Part shown: positions 54,935 through 64,000 of the stretch, piece by piece | Position numbering within the stretch: the stretch's first letter is position 1 | How the letters are laid out: each line of letters opens with the position of its first letter | NCBI RefSeq assembly: GCF_000208865.1 | Contig: NC_018386.1 | Location: 1,612,001-1,676,000 of the forward strand | DNA length: 64,000 nt | Reading direction: 5' to 3' | Source of the DNA: Neospora caninum Liverpool | Lineage: Eukaryota; Apicomplexa; Conoidasida; Eucoccidiorida; Sarcocystidae | Notes under the pieces: generated by a model | The model's input: the letters and a program-made list of their open reading frames with translations, nothing else | Told to the model about the DNA's origin: nothing | Databases searched by the model: none | Translations under genes and position numbers: made by a program

Positions 54935-57425
54935 CTACACCACGGGGAAAGACGCATCCAAAAGAAGGCCGCACTGTCCCTGAAAACACAAGCGCACAAA
55001 CGGCTCTCTCCAGATGTCACGCGCCCCTCCTCTGATTGTGTGCCGCCTCAAATCTCTGCCTCTTTGTTTCTCTACGTTTCCCTCCTCTCCATCTCCCCTC
55101 CCCTCTATATACCGCCCCCCTCCCTTCTTCCCCCCTCCTGTCGCGCGCGTCTCCTCTCGACTGGCTTACCTCTTCGCCCTTGTGCATGGCCATGTACATG
55201 TACCCGTCTCGGCCCCATCCTGATCCCCAGGAGTTTTTCATGATCCAGAAGTCTTTCTTTGTCTCTTTGTCGGTTCCGTAGCCCACGAGGAGGACGCCGT
55301 GGTCGAGGTCGGTTCCGCAGGACGCGTCGAAAACGCCTTCGTGGTAGAACTGGAAAGGCAGCTGATCGGCCTCGATCGCGATGCTCACGGGGCTGTGAGC
55401 CAGCGCGGCCTTCATCGCCGTCTCGCTCTTCCTCGGCACGTCCTTGAACCCCGAGATGGTCACCACTTTCTTGCACGCCCTCTTGCACTCTCCGTCTCGA
55501 GCGAGGTACGGATACCCCTCCTCCGAGCACAGGCCGCCGCTGTCCACGACGTACTGGAACGCGTCGTTCATCTCTCCGCCGCTGCAGCCTTGGTTGCCTT
55601 CTGCAAGTGAGCAATCCACCAACTCCTGTTCGCTCAAACTCAGCAACTCGCCAGTCTTCGCGCAGTGCGCTCCCTCCAACGCTCCCGTGGCGGAGAACGC
55701 CCAGCACGAGCCGCAATCGCGCTGATCCTTCACAGGCGTCACACACCCCTTCTCTCGCCAGTCCACCGCAGACGGCACGTCGCTCGGCGAAACCTTCAAC
55801 AGCTCCGTCGCCACCTGGGAAACGCCAAAGCGTCGGAACGAAGAGCGAGAGAGCGACACAAAAGAGCAACGCGTTTACACACAAGAAAGCAACCGAAAAG
55901 AAACGCTTCCACCAAGAAGAAGAGAGAGGACGAGAACACACACGCAAACGCTCAGAGGGGACACAGAGAGAGACAGACACGAAGACGCCCCGGAACGCGA
56001 GTGCACGTGTGTTGGTGGCTTTTTGGTGACGGAAAAGGAAGAGAAGGTATCGACGCGTCTACTGACTCTCCACATGCATGCTGAGAGAGAAAAGAGAGAG
56101 AAGGAAGTGTGTGTGCACGGGGAGAACGAAACGGCGAGCGAGAGAAGAAGAGCTAAAAACTCAACACGACCATGCAAACACAAAAACGCGGAGATGCGCA
56201 CGCTCGCACGCATGAGCACCAACGCTTCCACGGTTTTACAGCGAGAGGGATAGACATATATCCACGATCAAAGAAGATCTAGATGTTGGGACATGTGTAT
56301 GTGAATCCGCAGTGGAAAGAGGAATGTGATCGGCAGTTCCAAGACAAGTGTCTCCCCCGTGAGACGCGCGTGTCAGGCCAGCTGATGCCTTCCCCAAATG
56401 GTGAAGCCGAACCGCACATTTTTTCCGTCGTGCGTCCTGCCACGAAAGAGTGAGTTGAAACACGTACCCCCAGGTTGTTGGACTTGAGATTGCGAGACTT
56501 GTTGTAGCCGAGGTACTTGCGGCGAAACTCTTCGCGAGACAAGTCCCCGAAATGGTTCATCTTGAGCGAGTACGAATACCCTGCAAGTGACGTTGCACCG
56601 ACAAACAGCGCGCTTCGATTAGAAAAAAAGCAAAGACCCAGCAGCAACGAGGAAAACCCGGGCATCCTCTCCACGCAGACAGTCCCAAGTTTTTACAGGC
56701 GCTGACCTCACGCGCAGTCCAGGACTCGCCGAAAAGAGTGTTTGCTGGGTGGTACGGGAAAAAAACGTAGCGGTTGACATGTGCCGTTCAGCGAGGCGGG
56801 TGTACGTACGCCTCGGTTTCGCTCTCCCAGTACCATGAAGTGGGCTAGAAGCCTGCCACGTGCCGGCAAGGCACATCTCTGTGATTCTTCAAGAGACGCT
56901 TCACGTCTTTTACTCTCTTGCACGTCTTCACACACACGTACGGGCTGCCTGCTCACCTTGTTGGTTGTGCGTGTGGATGTAAGCGAGGTTGTTTTTGAAG
57001 ATGGCATATCGCTTTTGTGTCTCCTCCTCGGTCGCGTAGCTCTTGCCGTAGGTGGCTCGGAAGCTGCCGAAGGCGTTCTGGAAGTGTTCTTCTTTCCACT
57101 CCCAGATGTTCACCGGGGTTTTGTGGTCCTCGACTGGTGACGGCGGGAAAACACCCCGATCGTCATCTCCCTGCCACTGAATGAGGAAGGAGGCAAAGAC
57201 AAGGAGAGACACAGCCGCTGCTACGAGTGCGATCCAGGCCCGAGTTTTAAAGTTGCGCTGACGCAGGAATTTCTTCCAAAAGTACGTCCGAGTCGTTACT
57301 ACGTAGGGAGTTGCAGCCACGCCGCCGGCTCGGACGCCTCGTCGCTGGTGGAGCTCGCCGTTCTCCAATCCGTCGTCGCCCTCGCCGTTGAGGAAGGAGA
57401 CGTAGTGCGTCTCACTGTTGTCCAT
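54935..57425 (-). CDS. CPL: Cathepsin L-like cysteine protease (papain family C1A)
   Basis: Endoprotease of the lysosome-like vacuolar compartment; in T. gondii it digests ingested protein and matures micronemal proteins. Four exons: 57425-56957, 56580-56468, 55814-55170, 54979-54935, all phases matching, 423 residues, close to the T. gondii length. Residues 1-62 are cytosolic and 63-83 ([19 protein letters not shown]) form a type II signal anchor. The propeptide at about 110-205 shows the ERFNIN pattern ([28 protein letters not shown]) and [11 protein letters not shown]. The mature enzyme starts near residue 206 ([12 protein letters not shown]). Gln225, Cys231 (CGSCWAFS), His366 ([11 protein letters not shown]) and Asn388 (KNSWGSGWG) form the active site. 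The 14-residue last exon reads [14 protein letters not shown]. It differs at many places from the T. gondii enzyme as I recall it, which points to a related species. Confidence 0.95.
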
Positions 57426-58838
57426 GGTCGCCTCGCGCAAAAACGAAAGAAAGGGGCAAGAATCCGCGAAAAGAAATGTACGGTAAAAGTTCGCACAGAA
57501 TGCGAGGCGCACTGCTGGCAGGCCGTGAGTTCTCGGGTGCCAGGGGGGTTACGTCAAAAAGCAAAGTCGAAGGCCGGAAAACGGACGAAAAGGTCAAATG
57601 GGGTCAGTTGACAACGGAGTTATGCGGCGTAGGGCTAACTTTTGCAGAAAAAACCAAAGAGAATGGATGTTCCGCTGCTGCAAAACACACCGCGTTTCCC
57701 GGACAGCCGCGAAACCACAAAAAAGGTCCGGCGCTGCTAGGACGGGACACGGCGCGTTTCTTTCTTCGGCCGCGTGCTGTTTTCTCCAGCTGCCTCGCCG
57801 TCTCCAGACGCGTTTCCAAACCGGACACACACGAGTCAGGGACGCACAGACGCAACTCGGAGTCAGTCAGAGTCTCGAAGCCAGGGGAAAGTTCACTGTT
57901 GGTCGATGCCAAAAACGCAAAGCGAGAAGCTCGAGAAAAAACTTGCGCAAGTTCTTCATAACACGCACATAAAGCCTCAACCAAACACCCGTGCAGTCGC
58001 GGGCGGAGCTCGAGCGGCGGTCTTCTTTTCGCGAAAAGCGAATCCGTGGAACCGGCTCTCTCGTCGTCCCTGTGCGCACACGCGAAGCGCTGCCTTTTTT
58101 TGCGCCTCGCGGCCCCCGCCTCTCGTTTCAGAAGGTCGTCGAGCACTTGGGAAAACGCGGGAAACTTTTTCTGCCGTTCGCGCGGCTTCGGGAAAGCGGA
58201 CGAGCAGCGCGCGGTCTGAGGTGTCACGACAGCTGGGCATACAGCAGGGGGGAGGGGGAAAAGGCGGGTTTGGCGTTCCGTCGGAAGCCGTTTCCTCGCG
58301 AACGCGAGTGCTTGCTGGCGCGACTCTCTCGTCTTTTCGCAGCAGCGAGAAACGTGGACGGCTGCGAACGAACGCGCTATAAGCCGAAAAGCCATGGGAG
58401 AGATTGGCAACGAAGAGAGTTGGGGGGTGGTGTGCTGTGTCACGTTAACTCTCCCGCGGGCGTGGTTTGTGCACTCCCTGCGCGCACTCTCCGTCGAGCT
58501 TTCTCTCTTGAGGGGCGTTTCGCCGGTTGCTGGGTTGAGGGTGCGCTCTCGCGCGGAGCCTCGGTGGTCGCTCTCTCTCGCGGCGTTCGAGGCGGAGGGC
58601 GCACGGCTACGAAAAAGGGAGACGGAAGAGGGTGTTGCTTCTGCGTGTCTGCTGTGCAAAGAGCGCGCCGACACACGCGAGGCGTGAGTGCCAGAGAGTG
58701 GCCAAAAGTGGGGAGTGTGTCGGGCACAAGTGCGCGGAGTTGACATCCGTTTTGCTTCTTTTTCGTTTCGTGCTTTCCGTCGCTGAAGCTCTACGTTCGA
58801 ACGCTCTTTGTCAATCCTGCGGAAAAACTCCGAAAACC
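57426..58838. promoter_or_regulatory. Divergent intergenic region CPL / p23
   Basis: About 1.4 kb between the CPL and p23 start codons, which face away from each other, so it should contain both promoters. A long minus-strand reading frame (57604-58746) covers much of it but begins in low-quality context and has no domain. A 5' UTR exon of either gene could lie here. Confidence 0.5.
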
Positions 58839-60961
58839 ATGGCGTAAGTCCGATTCCGCGAAGCCGGTCACCTCGTCTTCCCGCGCACGGTGTTCGTCCG
58901 TTTCCCCTTCTTTTTCACCGTCACCAACGGGGGCTTTTAGACAGAAGCAGTCGCGCTGATGGGACTCGACCGCCTTTCGGGCTTTATCGCAAGCGTGAAA
59001 TTCGTCTGTGGGCGACAGGGGGGAAAGAGAGGTGCACCATGTGAAGGTGTCTTCCGCACGGGTTTTGGTTCTCACTCCACAAAGATTGGGCGACTGAGGG
59101 ACCGAATCGGAGAGGGAACCTACGCGAGGCTGCGCGCAGGGCGGAAAAGAGAGGGAAAGGAGCGAGGGAAAGGAAGAAAGAATGAGAGTCATCCGGGCAC
59201 TTCAGGCGTTTTGGAGTGCTGAAAAGAGCCTTCTTCACCGCCGTCAGAAAAGCGTGGCCGTTGACTGGCCCGCGCCTGTCTGGAAAAGGCGGCCTTCTTC
59301 ACGAACGAAAAGCGAGGGAAAGGGGGATGATGGAAAACGACCAACTTCGGAAAGGGGTCAACGCATCCGCGACCGCTGTGAACAACTTTGGTGTTGCGGC
59401 TCTTCACGTGTTCATTGGTGTTCTTCCTTGCCAAGCATCGCGTGACGTATGCAAGGAATCTACATTCCTTGCGCATGTGGATACCGCTATAGCCCTCTGT
59501 GCTTTCGCTGAAAATTCATAGCTACGCGCACATCCTTGAGCCTATATATGTACATGTGTGAGCATATATATATATATATATTCATGTGTATGTAAAAACG
59601 TGCGTGAAGATTGTTCGTGGGGTGTACTTTTGTCAGGACTTGCCAGAGAGACGTATTAGCTCTTCCGTGCATTTCTTTCAAGTGTTTGCCCGGTCGGCAT
59701 GCGCTTGCGTAAACGTCTTTCGTCCATGTTTGGGGGATTTTTGTTCGAGGGTGGACGGAGATTCTTTCACACGGGGCTCACGGTAGGTGCAGTCCGTCTT
59801 TTTTCCACTTCCGCGTACGGGGACCGCTCACCTCTTGTCTTTGCTTTTCTCTGTTTCCCATTCTTAGGGACGCGCAAGTTCACACTCCCCAGTGCGCCTG
59901 GGCGGAGACGAAGGAGTTCATTTTTCTCACAGTTCAAGTGCAGTCCCCCGAGGACTTGCAGGTTAATCTGCAGGAATCGTCTCTCGACTTTAAGTGCACA
60001 AGTGACAAGAAAGCTTTTGCTTTCCACCTCGACTTTCCTCATCCCATCATCGTCGAAGTAAGCGAATGGTGTGCGTCACAGTCCGAAACCGACAGGCGAG
60101 CGCTTTTCCGTCGTGAAGAAAAACACAGCTCATCGAGCTCTCCTACGTCCTTCCCCCCCGCGCCATTCGAATCAGCCAGCCTCCCTCCCCATGTGGCTTC
60201 ATTCCTAAGAAGCCTATATGTTATATATATATCTACCTGTATCTACCTGCGTTGATGTTTCTACTTGCACAATCCGCCCAGCTTGAATGAGACATGTGTA
60301 TATCTGTAGGTTCATGTGTGTTTGTGGATAGATGAGTTCCGTGTCTGTGCGGACATGTGTCTGTCTCGCGAGTGTGTACCTTGGGGTGCCCGTCACGTGT
60401 CTGGTTTCTGAGTCTTTCTTAAATGCCTGCGTGCGTTTGCAGGACTCCAAGTACAGCGTCCAGCGCAATGTCCAGTTCAAGTTGGTGAAGAAGGAGAAGG
60501 AGCGTTGGAGGTCCTTGAGCAAGTCGAAGCTCCACTGGCTGAAGTGCGACTGGGACAAGTGGATTGACTCCGACGACGAAGACGCGAAAGGCATGGACAT
60601 GGGAGACTTCGACATGAACTCGATGGATTTTGGAGGTATGGGCGGTCTTGGAGGCATGGGCGGTCTTGGTGGCATGGGAGGTCTTGGTGGCATGGGAGGT
60701 CTAGGCGGCATGGGAGGTCTAGGCGGCATGGGAGGCATGGGAGACATGGATTTCGGCGACATGGGAGACATGGACTCTGACGACGAGGACGATTTGCCGG
60801 ACCTCGACGATCCGATGAACAAGGGCGCAGAGTGCGAACACGGCGAGGACTGCTGCGGCGGCCACGGAAAAGAGGGCGAAGGCGCCTCCCGCGAGAACGC
60901 GGAGGAGGCGAAGGTGAACGGTTTGGAGGGAGCAGCGCCCGCCGAAGCCGCGCAGGCTTAA
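58839..60961 (+). CDS. p23: Hsp90 co-chaperone p23 (CS domain, SBA1 type)
   Basis: p23 binds the closed, ATP-bound state of Hsp90 in the cytosol and nucleus and slows ATP turnover. Exons: 58839-58843 (only ATGGC), 59868-60057, 60443-60961, giving 237 residues. The first coding exon is five nucleotides long, followed by a 1-kb intron. The ATG (aaaaccATGG) fits the Kozak pattern, and the join ATGGC plus GGACGCG yields MADAQVHTPQCAWAET. The CS domain spans about residues 5-105 (ETKEFIFLTVQVQ, YSVQRNVQFKLVKKEKERW). The p23 signature at the domain end is LSKSKLHWLKCDWDKWIDSD. The acidic tail holds a Gly/Leu/Met repeat (GGLGGM units) and further Asp/Glu-rich sequence, longer than in yeast or human p23. 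Confidence 0.93.
60632..60741 (+). repeat. 18-bp GGLGGM-coding repeat in p23
   Basis: About six 18-nt units with silent third-position changes (GGTCTTGG, GGTCTAGG), reading as GGLGGM repeats in the acidic tail of p23. Confidence 0.9.
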
Positions 60962-63900
60962 GTGTGAAGACGGAAATGGGAAAACAGATGAAATGAGGTG
61001 CATAGATAAACAGTTTGGACGGCAAGGCTGCGACTCGCAGGCGAAAGGTGCCCGGTGTGTGTATTTAGGAGTAGTACGTCCAGGGAGTCGAAGAAACACC
61101 TATGACGGCTCGTGGTCACGAGACACCGCGGGGAGCGGTTTTCGGGAAAGAAGGGCCGTCGTGGGAAGAACACTGGTAGCTGCGCGTGGCGCGTGCGGTT
61201 TTTTCTGTGGGCACAAACGTAACCGAAAGGTGGCGTCGTGTCTCTACGTACAGATCTGCGTCTCTGTAGGATAAACTCTGTGTCTGTCGCTCTTTCTCTA
61301 CGTTTTTATATCAACTCTCTAGTACCACCGTCTCTTGTATAGGCTCGGGGTTATCCTGTTCGGCTAAACAACTCAGAGTTCTTCGGATCGAGGCAGCGAC
61401 CGCGACTAAGTCGCGGTGTCTGTACGCGCTCTCGCCGCCGGTAGGATTTTCGGCGCAGAAACGAGACTCCCAGGGTTTCCCAAGGTTTCGCAGAGTCTTT
61501 CTTCTCAGATTCCGTCCAAACGTATGTGTAAAGCTGCGTAGGGAACACGTAGATAGACACTCGCTCCAGTCCTGAAACGCCCGAGACCTACAGATATTTA
61601 TGCGTAGTTTTGTAGGCAATGCTCATTCCATAAATAGAGAGACGCGTGCATTTAAGAGGAGAATCCTTTGTCGCGGCGTCACATCAGAATCACTTTTCTC
61701 TCCTGTCTCACGTAACGACGGAAAGGAGTGGCCTCGCAACACCTCAGATCCTCCTCGGATCGACATGCGTTCTCATGACGAAAATCTCTTTCACTGTTTG
61801 GCAGCAGAGCGGGATCGCAGTCCCTAGTCAACGCTGCGCTTCCCGGTTTCACGCGAGTGTGTGTTTCTGTGAGGAGGTGCAAGCGACAAAAGACTAGTCT
61901 CCGCCCTCAGAGCAAAGCGAGCGCTGACTCGTGAAACCTCCCTCTGCCTCACGCGCAGAGCACTTTCCGCGCGGCTCAGAAGGCACGCATGCGTTCTTTT
62001 CAGAGTGCCACAACACCGGACAGAGTGTTTGTGTCTTCAGAGCAGAAACCACCGCGTTTCTGTTCTTCTCTACACACAGGCAGAAAGTCGTTCACACGTG
62101 ACTCAGCGAAAGGTGCTGGAGGGGGGAAGGGAATGCGACAGGAAGAATTGTAAGCTTTTTTAGAAGGCTGGGGTCCAGATATACACGCATTCGCATAGAG
62201 ACATGAATGTGTGCCGAGACTGTCAGGGAAGGAGTGAAATGGCAAGCGTGCAAAAAGCAGATTCAGATGTCGTCTTAGACAGGATGTAGCCGTAGACAGA
62301 CGAAAGTGTCAGAAAGTGGACTAGCGGAACTGTATCGATCGATGGGGAGCCGACAACAGTTTTGTAGATGCGACAACGAAATGCATCTCTGGAAGTAAAC
62401 AGAGAAATGTACAGAAAAGAGTTGCATAACTAGACCAGATTTGGACGATTTGATGTCGACGGCTGAATGCATAGACGCTTCGTAGGCATTGGGGTGTTCC
62501 ACATGTCACGTCGCGGGGGGACGGGAGATATTGTGTAGCTTGTGTTCTCGAAGGTGAAATTAACGGAGACATTATACGTATCATGTCCACCGAGATAAGA
62601 ACACCCGAGCCTCTCCATTCCTACCTGATTTCAACGGAAAACTCCTTTGTGCACCCGCCAGTGCAGCATGTCCAGGTCGCCCACTCTTTACAATCACGTA
62701 GAGCCCGCACGAAGGCATGTCAGACTTCTTACAAATCGAACACGTCCTCAAATCGGAAGTCCACGTCTTCCGTTGGCGCTAGACTTAGTAGTCTTGTCAC
62801 CTATGTCATCGTTGCTTTGCCGCTTCCTTCCGTGTGAAGGAGTGCAAAAACCCACCTCAGTTTTATCGTTCCCCGCATGTTTCGTCATCACCCACGGACT
62901 ACACTAAGTGGTGACCAGGGAACGTTTCAGTACCGATGCCTTCCCCCCTTTCACTCGCCAGCTACCCAACTGACGCAAGGCTATAACGCTCCGGAAGACT
63001 TCAACGCACTCGACACGTTCCCAGGAATCTCAGAGAAAGACAGTTACAGCAGAACTGTGCCTTCTTGACTCGGGGACTTGTGCAACTATCACAGTCGGGC
63101 CGGCTCCACCTGTGGTGCATTCGACTTCAAAGCCGTGTTTCTGTTACTGAAGCTGACTCCTTCCGTGTTACTTAGTGCACTACAACTCCCTTAGGTATAA
63201 AAGGGAATGCCCTTCCCCTATGCCACTCGCGGGCCTCTCACTCCTCGTGTAAAAACAAAAGATATGGGCATTGGCGAAGCGACGTTCCCCTTGCGTGCAT
63301 TCTCTGGAAGAAAACGCGAAGACTGTCGGCGTGTGTCTTCTTTATTGACACAGAACAAACCCCACGTGTGTACAACCACAGTTCCTCGACACGGTGTGCG
63401 AATCCCAACGTAGGTCGCACTTTACAAACTGTTCTAAGTCGACTTCCAGTGAAACTGCTAGTAGCCGCCTTTTCTTTTTGACGGTACGTGAACGAACACG
63501 TTCTTTTTGTGTGGTTCTCCAGGTGTTTTCGCTGGCCATGGCCGGCAGATCCTGGCCTCGCATCCAGCTCCCTTCTTGGGGCAGCCCAAGAATGCAGGGA
63601 CTGCGGTTGCTTGGCTGGTACGCGTCTAAGGTGCAGTTCCTACGAGTTCTGCACAAAGAATTCCTCAACTTTCGGAATCGTTCACGAACCACCCTTTCCA
63701 CCGCTGCGCGCGTTCTGCGCTCAAACATGAACTGAACAGCCATGTGTCTACTGTGTGTTTCCACTAGGTTTTCCTGTCCTCCGGCGTACACACCGATCTG
63801 CACATCGCTTCTTCCACTCTCGAGAACTCTACATATGCACAATGGTGTGCCCCTAACAACTCTCAAGTCCATCAACGAGGACCTCCGTGCTGCAAGTGTC

Positions 63901-64000
63901 TGCAGGTGTATGTACACCGCCAAGTATTTTGATCGCGTTTTTTCTCCGCCGTTTCGTGTCAATCTGAGGCTGTCTACTGGGTGGTTGCCAGCGCAGCCAG
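60962..64000. other. Spacer downstream of p23, no supported gene
   Basis: About 3 kb holding the p23 3' UTR and probably flanks of the next gene. A short plus-strand ORF from ATG 63538 (MAGRSWPRIQLPSWGSP, ending 63735) is basic and follows a possible acceptor (TTCTCCAG at 63522). It might be part of an exon, but nothing supports it further. The overlapping minus-strand ORF 63342-63962 has no better claim. AT-rich short motifs are sparse compared with the rest of the window. Confidence 0.45.

Noticed and set aside
57604..58746. 380-codon minus-strand ORF upstream of CPL
   Set aside because: No domain, low-complexity Arg/Ser/Ala composition, and it lies in the divergent promoter region. An upstream non-coding exon is more likely.
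63342..63962. 206-codon minus-strand ORF at the window end
   Set aside because: Arg/Ser-rich composition without motifs; it overlaps an equally weak plus-strand ORF.
1..64000. tRNA, rRNA and transposon searches by eye
   Set aside because: I found no cloverleaf with A/B boxes, no rRNA-like block and no reverse-transcriptase or transposase motif. Short RNA genes could still be missed without a covariance-model search.

Overview
The window is nuclear DNA from a tissue-cyst-forming coccidian of the Toxoplasma/Neospora group. Genes are split into many exons with GT-AG introns of about 100-1000 bp, coding parts are GC-rich, and introns and spacers carry (TA)n, GATA-type and TGCATGC-rich simple repeats. 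The gene order (dynamin-related DrpB, apicoplast FabZ, cathepsin L, Hsp90 co-chaperone p23) is the order I recall for one end of T. gondii chromosome IV. The cathepsin L differs from the T. gondii protein as I remember it at many positions, so Neospora caninum or a close relative is more likely than T. gondii itself. That species call is an inference.

Layout, left to right. 117-3776 (+): 3' half of DrpB (stalk and GED). 3.8-6.45 kb: spacer. 6451-14657 (+): a gene I identify as a homologue of HROB/MCM8IP, the OB-fold loader of the MCM8-MCM9 recombination helicase. 16188-22333 (+): a long disordered, coiled-coil protein with a divergent GAR-like (GAS2-related) domain. 22.3-24.6 kb: spacer with one weak minus-strand ORF. 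24612-28192 (+): a membrane protein reconstructed here from about 20 very short exons, with faint PrsW-type protease resemblance. 28611-29401 (-): apicoplast FabZ. 30307-38944 (+): a CHERP-type splicing factor (SURP, CID, RS, degenerate G-patch) whose transcript can run on into a CCHC zinc knuckle. 41458-42342 (-): an acidic orphan ORF. 44375-53348 (+): a large FNBP4-like gene with several in-frame minisatellites. 54935-57425 (-): cathepsin L. 58839-60961 (+): p23. 61-64 kb: spacer with no convincing gene.

The neighbours do not form a pathway. FabZ/CHERP and CPL/p23 are divergent pairs that may share promoter regions; the PrsW-like gene/FabZ and the FNBP4-like gene/CPL are convergent pairs. 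Two genes (CHERP-like and FNBP4-like) belong to families linked to pre-mRNA splicing. FabZ works in apicoplast type II fatty-acid synthesis, CPL in the lysosome-like vacuolar compartment, DrpB in secretory-organelle formation and p23 with Hsp90.

Exon boundaries were worked out by eye from splice consensus, reading phase and protein similarity recalled from memory. Where the phases of every junction agree I trust the model; unresolved junctions are stated.
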